Positions 16,720 to 25,474 are shown, counted from the stretch's first letter. The stretch is DNA of 64,000 nt from Nocardia sp. BMG51109 (GCF_000526215.1 NZ_JAFQ01000004.1:7316001-7380000); one strand, 5' to 3'. The notes: generated from the letters alone by a model not told the origin. Numbers and translations are program-made.

Positions 16720-16744
16720 CGACGAGAAGGAAGGCGGCGAGTAG
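16694..16744 (+). CDS. Possible 16-residue peptide with a perfect Shine-Dalgarno site
   Basis: AAGGAGGTGA at 16678-16687 is a full anti-16S match, six bases before ATG 16694. The frame reads MGPNGNGDDDEKEGGE then TAG, and overlaps the end of the preceding gene in another frame. A strong site followed by so short an acidic reading is unusual. It may be a real micropeptide or a translational leader. Confidence 0.35.
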   Translation: MGPNGNGDDDEKEGGE

Positions 16745-16763
16745 GCCGCTCGGCCAGGCGGGG

Positions 16764-16806
16764 GCGGGGTCCTTCTGATCGCTGTGACCGACCAGAAAGG
16801 CCCCGC
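16764..16806. terminator. Hairpin after the small-gene run, candidate terminator
   Basis: GCGGGGTCCTTCTG (16764-16777) pairs with CAGAAAGGCCCCGC (16793-16806) over almost all 14 positions, with a 15-base loop. There is no T-run, which is common for actinobacterial terminators. It separates the genes at 15055-16744 from those at 16918-18737. Confidence 0.5.
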
Positions 16807-16917
16807 ACCGGATCATCCTATTCGGCACAGATGAACAGCCCGGCGGCCACCTTCCCATACCCTCGGTGGGACAGGTGGCCGTCCGGCCACACGCAGAATC
16901 AGCGGGGAGCGAGTGAA

Positions 16918-17457
16918 ATGGGTGACTTCAGGCCGTACACCGACGCCGAACTCGAGCAGCAAGAACGCGACCAGCAAGACCCGAAATGGCTGGAATGGGT
17001 ACAGCCCGAGCGGATGAACGCTCAGATCGACAAATTCTTGAACGAGACGGTTCCGGACATGCCGGACAACCCATGGTCAGCCGAAGGGCTGGACCACGCC
17101 GAACGGGCCGCGCTGGCGATCTTCCCGGACATCAACGCCACGAAGAAGCCCGAGAATCGAGATGTCGCCGATCAGTTCCACCGGTATATCGGTGAGGTAT
17201 TCCGGCGCTCTTTCGAGGGCAGTTGGTACAACGTACCGGACTCCGATGACCGTGGCCATGGATTCGAACCGGCAATCAGGCTTCCGTACACGGATATCTA
17301 CTCCGAGGTTATCTCCAATCTGACCGTGGCCGTTCACCGGAAGACCGGAAAAGAATGGTCGTGGATCTTCGACCGAAATAAAGAGAGCTATGCGGAATGG
17401 GTGCAGGGCGGTCGCCTGCCGTTAAGTCAGTGGATAGATGCGCAAGAAGCACGCTAG
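16918..17457 (+). CDS. Acidic hypothetical protein (179 aa), possible partner of the nuclease-like gene
   Basis: ATG 16918 follows GGGGAG with eight bases spacing. The acidic, tryptophan-rich protein contains YTDAELEQQERDQQDPKWLE, LDHAERAALAIFPDI and KEWSWIFDRNKESYAEW. There is no signal peptide, membrane helix or recognised domain. It ends 35 bp before the nuclease-like gene and is probably co-transcribed with it. Its acidity and position would suit an immunity or antitoxin role, but this is only inference. Confidence 0.6.
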   Translation: MGDFRPYTDAELEQQERDQQDPKWLEWVQPERMNAQIDKFLNETVPDMPDNPWSAEGLDHAERAALAIFPDINATKKPENRDVADQFHRYIGEVFRRSFEGSWYNVPDSDDRGHGFEPAIRLPYTDIYSEVISNLTVAVHRKTGKEWSWIFDRNKESYAEWVQGGRLPLSQWIDAQEAR

Positions 17458-17492
17458 GTGCTGATTGATCAACAGAGCCTCGGGGGGCCGTC

Positions 17493-18737
17493 GTGTATGA
17501 ATGGAACGACCGGCTAGAACAAGATTACCGTCGATACGTTGGCGACAAATGGTTTCAAGGGCTCAATGCGCGTGACCGGAAAGGCTACCAAGAAGCCCGG
17601 AACCAGTGGCAACGAGCCCGTGAGGTTGGGAACCGTTTCCGTGACGGCATGGCGTTTCTCCGAGGACAAACCCCGGAGCGCGGCTACGAAAAAGAGGTCC
17701 GCGTAAAAACCGACCGGGGTCCGCGTATCCAGGATGTGGCCAACCGGGAAATCAGAGAAGGGTCGGAGTACAAATCCGGGAGAGTCGACAAAGAAAAGAC
17801 CTTACCCCAGCTCGACAAAGAAGAGCGGCTGATAATTCAAGGCTGGCGTCTCGACTGGACAACAGTCGAAGGTGCGAGAATTGATAGAGAAGTGCAGGAC
17901 CGCGTCAGGGAACTGACAGCCAAGTATCCCGATCGTTTCAAGATTCAAGAAGTCTCCCGCGAACAACTCCGCTTAGCATTGACTGTCGCAAAGAATCTCG
18001 AAAAACAACGGAAAAAGCAGGAACGAGAACACAGGCAGAGAGAGAAAGAAAAGGCACAACAACGCGCCATAGACGAGAGGGCCGTCCAGCGGCTCACGAA
18101 ATCCAAGCAGCAGGTCAAGACCTACGAGTTGCATCGCGCGGACCGCGCCCGTAAACGGCTGGAACACATTCGCGAGATCGTCAAAGCACGAGACCGCAGC
18201 GAAGGATTCCAGGCGATACAGAAGTTCCGGGACGCCGCCGACCGGGGCCGAACCGCCGGACGAGCAGTACCTCAGCAGGAGGAACGGCAACGAGACGAAC
18301 ACCAGCGCGAGGTACCGACGACTCCGGCACGGGCCGAGCGGGAGCGGATCATTCAGCTGGCGAAGGAGCGTGCGGTGCGGGAGTGGCGGGACGAATGGCT
18401 CGGCCTGAAGCCACGTGAGCAGTCCGGCCGGCACACACAGCAGGAGCGGGAACGGCAGGAGCGGGAGACCCGCGAGCGGGAGGCGGCCGATGCCGCTGTC
18501 CACAAGGCGCGGAAGGCCGCCGCCGCCCGGCTCGCCGTAGTCCGGGAACAGGAGCGTGAGGCATTCGAGCGTGGGCAGCGGCTCCCGATGGATGGCCGCG
18601 AGATCGCGGATCTGCTGGCTGTCACACAGCCGACACCGACCGAGCTGGAAAGAGCCCGCGAACGCCCGGCACCGGAGATGCCCCGGGGCCGGGACAAGGA
18701 ACTCGGTCGAGAACGGACACGGGAACGAGACCGCTGA
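17493..18737 (+). CDS. Coiled-coil protein with an N-terminal PD-(D/E)XK nuclease-like motif
   Basis: The 414-residue protein starts at GTG 17493. Residues 70-125 read as a short restriction-endonuclease-fold toxin domain: RIQD81V, then E92-Y-K94-SGR (the ExK pair), followed by QLDKEERLIIQGWRLDW, the Q-L-x-K-D/E helix and hydrophobic strand seen in polymorphic-toxin REase domains. The rest (about 160-410) is highly charged, Arg/Glu/Gln-rich and probably coiled coil, with no membrane helix or signal peptide. GC content drops locally. It could be a toxin, a mobile-element nuclease or a nucleic-acid-binding structural protein. The motif call is by eye. Confidence 0.55.
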   Translation: MYEWNDRLEQDYRRYVGDKWFQGLNARDRKGYQEARNQWQRAREVGNRFRDGMAFLRGQTPERGYEKEVRVKTDRGPRIQDVANREIREGSEYKSGRVDKEKTLPQLDKEERLIIQGWRLDWTTVEGARIDREVQDRVRELTAKYPDRFKIQEVSREQLRLALTVAKNLEKQRKKQEREHRQREKEKAQQRAIDERAVQRLTKSKQQVKTYELHRADRARKRLEHIREIVKARDRSEGFQAIQKFRDAADRGRTAGRAVPQQEERQRDEHQREVPTTPARAERERIIQLAKERAVREWRDEWLGLKPREQSGRHTQQERERQERETREREAADAAVHKARKAAAARLAVVREQEREAFERGQRLPMDGREIADLLAVTQPTPTELERARERPAPEMPRGRDKELGRERTRERDR

Positions 18738-18805
18738 CGAGTCAGCACAATACGTTCCGTAACAGTCCCTGACCCAAGACAAGTACCGTCAATCCCTCGG
18801 TCAAC

Positions 18806-18834
18806 AAGGAGTGCATAACCGATATGTGACCCCG
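18806..18834 (+). repeat. 29-bp direct repeat, left copy flanking the three-gene cassette
   Basis: AAGGAGTGCATAACC followed by GATATGTGACCCCG; 26 of 29 bases match 24443-24471 in the same orientation. It lies in the convergent gap between the coiled-coil gene and the minus-strand cassette. It may be a recombination or insertion footprint. No transposase gene is nearby. Confidence 0.65.
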
Positions 18835-18937
18835 GTGAGTTGCACCTGCTCTGCACTCCTACCTGCTCAAGCTGGCGGCGATCCGCGGGTCACGCATCGT
18901 TAGGGAGCCTTGGGATCGAGTTTGTCGCGCCTCCGTG

Positions 18938-20119
18938 TCATCCTGGGGGCGCCGGACGCGGCCGAGTAGCTAGGTATAGATCGGGATTTTCCTCCAGCAG
19001 CTTCAGCCAGGTGACGTCCATCCCCGGCCGCTTTCCCGCATCCGCCAAGTCGCCGAGGACATCGCGATCATCCGAAGTAGCTGCCACAGAGCCGTTCCCG
19101 GCCTGCTGCAAGTGGACCGATATCTCATCGGAGCGGACGAAGTACGTGAAGCCTCGACCGATGTCGTTGGCGATCTGACGCGTGCGCTCGACCCAAGGCT
19201 CGCTTGTTGCACCCGGCCCCTCGACTACCCCGCTGTAGCCGATGACCTTCCTATTCTCGATCAAGCGGTAGCGGACTTCGCGTGCGCTGCCCGGCGGATT
19301 GCGATCCTTCGCCTGCTGCAGAATCCCCACCTTTCTTGTCCTGACGGCGGTGTCCCACGCGGGCCACTGGGCCGAGCGGCGATCCGCAGGCCGACAAGCA
19401 ATATCCGAGAGAAAAACTTCATACTGGTCCATACCCATCGGCCGGTACACGAGGTGCTTGGAGGGCAGCTCCGTCCGGGTATCGGTATCGGGAACTTCGA
19501 CAAGGGGCTCAAGCCTGGTGGACTCCGCGAACGCCCACCGAACGACTGGAGGCGCTGATGCTATAAGCCGCGGGTCCAACTCTTGAAAGAAGTTCACAGC
19601 GTCAAAGATGGTGTCGATGACCGGCCGCCCCTGAACTTGCTTGCGGTAAGCATCCTGCGCTTCGGCCCGCGCCCGCTTGACGCGCTCAGTCGCGGAGGAA
19701 TCGACGCGAACGTATTCGTCAGGCATGTCTGAGTACTTCGCCCACTCGTAAACCACCCGCATGCGCGTGGGTGCCATGGATAGTGGGACGCCGTAGTGGG
19801 CCCCGGGCACGAGGAGGCCATCGAAGACGACCGGTGAGTGCTCCTCGCAGTTGCGAATCAGCTCCAGACCCATGACAACTTTGCCCAACGTAGTTCCCGC
19901 TCGGTGCCGCCGGTAAATGTCCCCGTAAGCGTTGAGGAAGACGGCCTCGTCGAGGATATTGACGGCCGAGGCGACTCGGCGTGCTTCCAAAGCGGCAGCC
20001 TCCGGATCCTCTATGGTCGCGTACCAGTAAGCGTCGATCGCGCGGCGCAACTCCCGCATATAGCGAAGCCCTTTGGACAAGTGGCCACTCTCAAGGTGGA
20101 ACTGCTTGGCGGTCATCAC
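18938..20119 (-). CDS. Hypothetical protein (393 aa), third gene of the candidate defence cassette
   Basis: Starts at GTG 20119 with ATG directly following. The N-terminal third is helical (KGLRYMRELRRAIDAYWYATIED, LEARRVASAVNILDEAVFLNAYG), somewhat like HEPN-type helical bundles. The middle carries VDSSATERVKRARAEAQDAYRKQ, and the C-terminal part is mixed (VRYRLIENRKVIGYSGVVEGPG, then FTYFVRSDEISVHLQQAG). No catalytic motif is identified with confidence. It follows the 1045-residue gene on the same strand after 133 bp and lies within the 29-bp repeats, so it is plausibly part of the same system. Confidence 0.6.
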   Translation of the reverse strand: MMTAKQFHLESGHLSKGLRYMRELRRAIDAYWYATIEDPEAAALEARRVASAVNILDEAVFLNAYGDIYRRHRAGTTLGKVVMGLELIRNCEEHSPVVFDGLLVPGAHYGVPLSMAPTRMRVVYEWAKYSDMPDEYVRVDSSATERVKRARAEAQDAYRKQVQGRPVIDTIFDAVNFFQELDPRLIASAPPVVRWAFAESTRLEPLVEVPDTDTRTELPSKHLVYRPMGMDQYEVFLSDIACRPADRRSAQWPAWDTAVRTRKVGILQQAKDRNPPGSAREVRYRLIENRKVIGYSGVVEGPGATSEPWVERTRQIANDIGRGFTYFVRSDEISVHLQQAGNGSVAATSDDRDVLGDLADAGKRPGMDVTWLKLLEENPDLYLATRPRPAPPG

Positions 20120-20252
20120 GAAAGCCTCTCAGCGAACTAGCGGGACCGCCAGAGACTTTTCGCCCGAAGGGCTGCCGCACGTGTTGATGACTCGAGACGG
20201 TGGCGGCGGCACATCCGGGCGCATGCCATCTGGCTTGCCTAATGGTGGCCCC

Positions 20253-23200
20253 TTAAGCAGAGTTCCGGGAAGGGTGCAGTTGTCCCCCGAAGGGGTCACG
20301 GTGCGGTACGTCGTCGTTCCAGAATCCGTAGCGGCTGGCGAGGATGTCCATGATCGAGCCGGTTTCGTCGGTGTTGTGGTGCATGGTCAGTCCCCAACGA
20401 TGCAGGCTGGAGACCGCGACGAGACGAATTCCCATGTCCATGGTTTCAGGTGTGATCGCGTCGGGTGAGATGCGTGGATCATTCGCATGTTCTTCGCGCA
20501 TCGCCTCAGCATGGAATGCGTGCGTGAGCCGTGGGGCGTCGTCCATGGTGAGGGGGCCGTGTCGGAGGGTGAGGCGGTGGTTGACGGTCATGTTCACTAC
20601 CACGTTGAGGAGATGCCAGTCTTTCCAGCCTTCGTCGCGGAGTTGCTGGAACAGTTCGCGCACTTCGGGACCGCTCAGTAGATGTGGGATGGTGTGACGA
20701 ATGGAGATCGGCAGTATCTCGTAGCGTTCGGTGAGGATGGTGCGTGCCTTTTCGAGGCTGTACCCAGGGCCGGGTCCTGTTCGTGGCTGCATCTGGGGCG
20801 CGCTCGCGCGCGGATTCGGTCGTTCGGGGTTGGTGAGTGACCGGTGTACCGGGCTGGTGAGTTGTGGTGTGACCGGTTCGAGTCCGAACAGAGTCGCCAT
20901 GTGTCTGTACGGGCGGCCGATTTCGAGGTTGGAGAGCAAGCCGTTCTCAGCGGCCTGGTCAATGAGCTGGCTGAATCCGTTCTGGTCGAACAGCGACAAC
21001 TCCGCGATAACCTGGAAGGCGTGGCTCAGATTGGCCTTGGGCACGGCGCTCTCGGTCGCGTCGTCGGGGCCCGTCGTTGTCGGCAGTTGCAGAAGCCATT
21101 GACGCTGGCCGTTGTACCGGCGGGTGAGGTAGGTCTGGGCGGGCGGCTGGTCTCGCTGGTAGGACCGGATCTCGATATCGATGTCCTGGGCGAGGAGAAC
21201 CGGGTCGAGAGCCGCGAGTTCGACGAGAACGATTTGGAGCGTGGCTGCGAAGTCTTCCAGTACGAGGACGGTGTCGTGATCGTTGCGGGCGTGCAGGGCC
21301 CATTTCACGCCGAGCGCGTGGAAGACGATGTCGCGTTGTGGGCCGACGTCGCTGAAAGGCGCTCCCGCGGTTTCGCTTAGCCAATCGGTCCATTCGACTT
21401 CGGTCTGAGCGTTCGCGGAGGTCGAGATTGCGCGTGGGTGGGTGAACTCGTCGAATATCGATCCTCGGAGGATGGAGTGGACGAGCGGCAGGAACGCGGG
21501 GCGGGTCTGTTCGGCGATCACCGTGGTGAATCCCTGAAATTTAATCGCTTCGGTCACGATGGTGTGGCGTTCGAGGTTGCCCGAGTCGGGTGCCAAGGCC
21601 ATGTGTGCGCGGCCGGCCATGGTCGCCAGCTTTGCGGAGGCGATCCAGGCGCCCGCGAGGTGGTCCATCTTGGCGGCGGCGAACATGCCGAGTGGGGTGA
21701 GGTCACTGTCGGAGGGCGCGGCGCCGTCGTAGGCGAGTGCAGCGAGGCCGAGAGCGTACTTCTTGGCGACGAGATACATGCCCAACTCGCTGTATAGGTC
21801 GATGATATGGACGATGGTGTCCAGCGCGTCCTGGAAGGTGTCGCCGTGAAACCATTTGACCTTGGCTTTGTGGTATTCGCGCAAGGCATCGAGTGGTCGA
21901 CCGGCGCTCTCGAAGGACTGTGCGCGCTGGCGGCATCGTTCGGCGACGGCGGCGTCACCGTCACGCCGGGCGACCGCTTCGTCGAGCCTGTCGCAGACTC
22001 GCTGATAGAGCCGGTGGTCTTGCATTTGAGGAGTGAGGACGTCGATGGTCATGGCGAGGGTGCCGATCGGGTAGGCAGGTGCGTCCGGTAGCAGTTCGAC
22101 CAGGGTGAGCAGATGCCCCATGGCGGCGTCGAGGTCGACGATCGGTGTGGGTTCGGTGGTGTCGAGGTGGGACCGAAGAGTGCCGGATTCGATCGAGTCG
22201 ATCAGTGCCTCGTAGTGTTGGTCGAGCTCGTCCAAAGTCGCTGTGCCGTGTGGCTCGACGCCGGTGTAGTCCAAGTGCAGGGACAGGTGTGCCGCAGCCT
22301 CGAGGAGTCCGGCCCGTGCGTTCGGACCCCATTCCTGGTTGAGCAGGTCATCGACGTGGCGACGCAGCCGGGGCACCCACCCGGCCGTTTCGGAGAGCGG
22401 GATATCGGTCTGCCCCATAGTCGCTGCGGCCGAGCAGAATTGGATGAGCACGCTCGCATCGAACAGCAGTGTCGGGTTGTTGCTGTGCACAATCTCATCG
22501 ATAAAGGTGCGGATCAGCGCTTCGGCCGGGCGTAGGTCCGCCGCGCCTCGGGACCGTGCGGCGACGAGCTCGTAAGTGGCATAGAGACGGACCTCTCGAT
22601 CGGGGCTTTGTTCAGCCAGCCGGGTCGTCAACCTCAGCCAGCCTGGGAGGTCGGATCGGGCTGGGCCGGGCCGTATGGCATACCGCAGACCGTCCGCCAG
22701 GTCGAACAGGTCACCAAGATTGACCGGTTGCCTGTCGGGTTCCTGCCAGTACTCACGCAGCTCGATGTATCCGGCCGGGAGCTCGCTCGTACGGTCGGTG
22801 GGTGCGCGGGGCGGGGTGAGTTCGGGTGGAAGGTCGAGGTATTGCTCGGCCAGCCAGTACAGCTCGGGTTCGGCGAGGAACTCCGCCAGCATCTTGCCGT
22901 CAAGGACGTCCAGTGCGACACTGTGCTGCGCCTGGGCCCAGTCTTGAAGTTCGTGTCGCAGCCGGACCGGAACATTCGCGGTGGTCAGGATGTAGATTCG
23001 GTCCACGGGGGTGCCCTGGGTGCAGATGGCGTCGATGTCGCGTTCGAACTTTCGGCGCAGGTTGTCTTTCTGGATGGTGCAGGCGAAGGCGACGGCGTCG
23101 GTGGTGGCGTGTGCCAGAAAGCCGATGCTGAAAGGGAGCTCGCGCGCCAGATAGGTGTGGAAGGTTTCGAAGTCCCGTCCTTGGTCACCACCCGACGACA

Positions 23201-23390
23201 CCGGCCCGGTAGCGGGAAGGACGTTGCTGACCAGGCGTCGTTTGGCGATCCAGCGGCAGAGGTGCTCGAATTCGTGGTGGCCGTTGTTTCCGGCCAGGCG
23301 GGAGAGCCCGAACTCGATGATGCTGACCAGTTGGACGGGGTTGGACGGGGTTGCCGTCTCGGGATTCGTATGCGGTCCTGTCCCGGTCAT
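20253..23390 (-). CDS. Large protein with an N-terminal nuclease-like motif and helical-repeat body
   Basis: The 1045-residue protein starts at ATG 23390 and overlaps the HNH-like gene stop by 4 bp. Residues 40-120 contain FEHLC, GGDQGRDF (D69, D73) and AFACTIQKD (Q107-K108) before a basic helix, which reads like an Mrr/PD-(D/E)XK restriction-type site with a Q-K in place of E-x-K. A Rossmann-like strand-helix follows (RIYILTTANVPVRLRHELQDW). Residues ~230-1000 are mostly helical with TPR-like stretches (AGRPLDALREYHKAKVKW, YLVAKKYALGLAALAYDGA). Such nuclease-plus-helical-repeat proteins are typical of anti-phage systems, with the helical part as a sensor or scaffold. No NTPase motif was found, which separates it from STAND/Avs-type proteins. 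Confidence 0.62.
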   Translation of the reverse strand: MTGTGPHTNPETATPSNPVQLVSIIEFGLSRLAGNNGHHEFEHLCRWIAKRRLVSNVLPATGPVSSGGDQGRDFETFHTYLARELPFSIGFLAHATTDAVAFACTIQKDNLRRKFERDIDAICTQGTPVDRIYILTTANVPVRLRHELQDWAQAQHSVALDVLDGKMLAEFLAEPELYWLAEQYLDLPPELTPPRAPTDRTSELPAGYIELREYWQEPDRQPVNLGDLFDLADGLRYAIRPGPARSDLPGWLRLTTRLAEQSPDREVRLYATYELVAARSRGAADLRPAEALIRTFIDEIVHSNNPTLLFDASVLIQFCSAAATMGQTDIPLSETAGWVPRLRRHVDDLLNQEWGPNARAGLLEAAAHLSLHLDYTGVEPHGTATLDELDQHYEALIDSIESGTLRSHLDTTEPTPIVDLDAAMGHLLTLVELLPDAPAYPIGTLAMTIDVLTPQMQDHRLYQRVCDRLDEAVARRDGDAAVAERCRQRAQSFESAGRPLDALREYHKAKVKWFHGDTFQDALDTIVHIIDLYSELGMYLVAKKYALGLAALAYDGAAPSDSDLTPLGMFAAAKMDHLAGAWIASAKLATMAGRAHMALAPDSGNLERHTIVTEAIKFQGFTTVIAEQTRPAFLPLVHSILRGSIFDEFTHPRAISTSANAQTEVEWTDWLSETAGAPFSDVGPQRDIVFHALGVKWALHARNDHDTVLVLEDFAATLQIVLVELAALDPVLLAQDIDIEIRSYQRDQPPAQTYLTRRYNGQRQWLLQLPTTTGPDDATESAVPKANLSHAFQVIAELSLFDQNGFSQLIDQAAENGLLSNLEIGRPYRHMATLFGLEPVTPQLTSPVHRSLTNPERPNPRASAPQMQPRTGPGPGYSLEKARTILTERYEILPISIRHTIPHLLSGPEVRELFQQLRDEGWKDWHLLNVVVNMTVNHRLTLRHGPLTMDDAPRLTHAFHAEAMREEHANDPRISPDAITPETMDMGIRLVAVSSLHRWGLTMHHNTDETGSIMDILASRYGFWNDDVPHRDPFGGQLHPSRNSA

Positions 23391-24370
23391 TCGAGGGTTA
23401 TCCCTCGCTGGACTGCGGCGGCTTCGAATTCTTCGGCCGGAATCATCCGTCGGGCCATGAGCCGACGTCGCGCGCGGGCTTCGTCGCTGTGGCTGTCGGT
23501 GACATCGAAGCACTCAGCGATCAGGGAGACGTCGTGCTGGAGCATCTCGCCCCAATGATGATCTCCATTTACCTCGTGGCGCGGATGCCGGACCAATGGC
23601 AAGGAGGTCGTGAACTCCCGCAGATCACGAGTCTCGGTGGGTGCGATCGTGCACCACTGGCTGACGTTGACCCAGCCCTCGTCGAGAAGCATCTGCTCGC
23701 CATGTCCGACCAGCTGCCACGCCAACGGCGGGAAGAACACCGAGGCCCAGGTCATCAACACACGGGGATTCCCGTCTGGCGTACGGTCGGTCGATCGTGG
23801 CCCGCTGATGTAGCCACCCGCGCCGGTTCCCGAAATGTACGCTGTCTTTCCTTTGGTCATGGCAAGACACAGTTTCCAATCGGCGGGAAGCGTCAACTTT
23901 GAGGCCGGATCGAGCAGACGTGGCACATCGGGCCATTCCTGGCGAAGCATGACTGTCGTCGCGCACATCCCGGCCAGAAGTGACCGGGCTACCGCGCCGG
24001 GGCTGAACGCCATCGACGGTATCGGCATGGGGCCGGACGACGGCCGGGTCAGCGACGCGAGCCACAGCGGTCGCAACGCGGCGGCGAGTTGACCGTAGGC
24101 AGGATCGAACACCCGGCCCGCAGCGGAGTTGCATGACCGGCACTGGCCGAGGAACCAGATCCCGCCTTCGTCGGCGCGTCCCAGGGTGACGGTGCTGCCG
24201 GTGCGCATCCAATGCCCTCGTGTTACCGCGCCCTCATTACCCGCGCACTGCGGCGGCACGTGCGCCTTACTCATCTTGGCGACCGTGCCGCACACGCCAC
24301 ATTCGTAGCGGCCTCTCCTGGTTCGGTAACCCATTGCCAGGCGGGTTCCGGGGCGATCGGTCCGGGCCAC
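23387..24370 (-). CDS. HNH-like zinc-finger protein, first gene of the candidate defence cassette
   Basis: The 327-residue protein starts at GTG 24370 just after GAGGAGA. It carries C24-x2-C27, an AHVPPQ motif (H37), then C77-x2-C80-N81, the spacing of HNH endonucleases with two zinc knuckles (CxxC...H..P...CxxCN). The third HNH histidine is not evident, so it may be a degenerate or novel variant. The middle and C-terminal parts (LPADWKLCLAMTKGKTAYISGTG, WGEMLQHDVSLIAECFDV) are unrecognised. ATGA overlap with the nuclease-motif gene argues for a two-subunit complex or matched dosage. Confidence 0.6.
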   Translation of the reverse strand: MARTDRPGTRLAMGYRTRRGRYECGVCGTVAKMSKAHVPPQCAGNEGAVTRGHWMRTGSTVTLGRADEGGIWFLGQCRSCNSAAGRVFDPAYGQLAAALRPLWLASLTRPSSGPMPIPSMAFSPGAVARSLLAGMCATTVMLRQEWPDVPRLLDPASKLTLPADWKLCLAMTKGKTAYISGTGAGGYISGPRSTDRTPDGNPRVLMTWASVFFPPLAWQLVGHGEQMLLDEGWVNVSQWCTIAPTETRDLREFTTSLPLVRHPRHEVNGDHHWGEMLQHDVSLIAECFDVTDSHSDEARARRRLMARRMIPAEEFEAAAVQRGITLE

Positions 24371-24440
24371 GTCTCTCCTCGGTCATGTCGGTGATCGGTA
24401 GATTGTCGCGCTACCCACCGACATCTCCGCGCACAGGCTA

Positions 24441-24602
24441 TTAAGGAGTGTGTAACCGACATGTGACCCCGACCAGTAGCGCCATCTCCTCGCGGCGCAG
24501 ACCCGGAACCCGGCGGTACCCCGTGACGGGCAGGTTCACCTCGTCCGGGCGAATCTGCGCGCGCCGGGCCCGCAGGTAGTCGCCGAGTTCGGAGGAAGCC
24601 AT
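24441..24602 (-). pseudogene. Truncated copy of the MmyB-like regulator gene
   Basis: The first 46 residues match the N-terminus of the regulator at 12367 (one substitution, R to Q, in the ARRAxIRPDE segment). At 24464 the homology stops inside the helix-turn-helix, and the frame ends a few codons later. It lacks the recognition helix and the ligand domain, so it is not a functional regulator. It is the second half of the island's direct repeat and still sits divergently from the dehydrogenase gene. Confidence 0.85.
24443..24471 (+). repeat. 29-bp direct repeat, right copy flanking the three-gene cassette
   Basis: AAGGAGTGTGTAACC followed by GACATGTGACCCCG; 26 of 29 bases match 18806-18834. 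Its last eight bases coincide with the left end of the right 209-bp repeat, so the cassette boundary and the island boundary fall at the same point. Confidence 0.65.
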
Positions 24603-24672
24603 ACCCGCATCGTAGGTCGCGGTGCCGACGGGTTCCTGGGTGCGGTACTCCCAGGAGATCACCGGCCTCCCA
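24464..24672. repeat. Right copy of 209-bp direct repeat bounding the island
   Basis: Copy of 13059-13267 with two mismatches. To its right the sequence runs straight into the dehydrogenase gene, which is the natural neighbour of an MmyB-like regulator. Recombination between the copies would delete about 11.4 kb and restore a regulator/dehydrogenase divergent pair. Confidence 0.9.
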
Positions 24673-24703
24673 CCGCCGTCGGCACCCGGCCATCGTGGTG
24701 GAC

Positions 24704-25474
24704 ATGACTTCGGATCGAGCAATTCTCCCCGGCTCGGCGACGGGCAAAGTGGTGGCCGTCACCGGGGCCAGCAGCGGAATCGGCGAGGCCGTCGCCGCCC
24801 GGCTGGCCGGTGCGGGCCATCAGGTCTTCGCCGGTGCGCGACGGACCGACCGGCTGGACGCGCTCGCCGAGCGCACCGCGGCGAGCGCCGCCGACTCCGG
24901 CGGCGGCCTGCATCCGGTCCGGCTCGACGTGACCGACCGCGCGGACGTCGCCGCCTTCGTCGAGACCGCCCGCGAACGGACCGGCCGCATCGATGTCCTG
25001 ATCAACAATGCCGGCGTCATGCCGCTGTCCCGGCTCGACGCGCTGCTCGTCGACGAGTGGGACCGGATGATCGACGTGAACCTCCGCGGCCTGCTGCACG
25101 GAATCGCCGCCGCCCTACCGCATTTCACCGCACAGGGCGCAGGCCACTTCGTGACCGTCGCGAGCGTCGGCGCCCACGAGGTGGTGCCGACCGGCGCCGT
25201 CTACAGCGGCACCAAGTTCGCCGCCCGGGCGATCACCGACGGGCTGCGCCAGGAATGCGATCCCGCGATCCGGGTCACGACCATCTCGCCCGGCGTCGTC
25301 ACCTCCGAACTCGCGGACACCATCACCGATCCCGGCGCGGCCGCGGCGATGGTCGCCTACCGGGCGAACGCCATCGCACCGGACGCCATAGCGGCGGCCG
25401 TCTCCTACGCCCTCGACCAGCCCGCCGACGTCGACGTCAACGAGATCGTCGTCCGTCCGGCCCGGCAGCGCTGA
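24704..25474 (+). CDS. Short-chain dehydrogenase/reductase
   Basis: The 256-residue classical SDR has the cofactor loop TGASSGIG, the NNAG motif (INNAGVMP) and the YxxxK pair in VYSGTKFA. It catalyses NAD(P)-dependent oxidation or reduction of an alcohol/carbonyl, substrate unknown. It lies beside the truncated regulator copy and was probably controlled by the intact one at 12367 before the island inserted. The next gene is a second SDR 25 bp downstream. Confidence 0.88.
   Translation: MTSDRAILPGSATGKVVAVTGASSGIGEAVAARLAGAGHQVFAGARRTDRLDALAERTAASAADSGGGLHPVRLDVTDRADVAAFVETARERTGRIDVLINNAGVMPLSRLDALLVDEWDRMIDVNLRGLLHGIAAALPHFTAQGAGHFVTVASVGAHEVVPTGAVYSGTKFAARAITDGLRQECDPAIRVTTISPGVVTSELADTITDPGAAAAMVAYRANAIAPDAIAAAVSYALDQPADVDVNEIVVRPARQR

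Noticed and set aside
18806..18834. 29-bp repeats as insertion-sequence terminal repeats
   Set aside because: The copies are direct, not inverted, no transposase gene lies between or beside them, and they match no IS end I can name. Kept as plain repeats.
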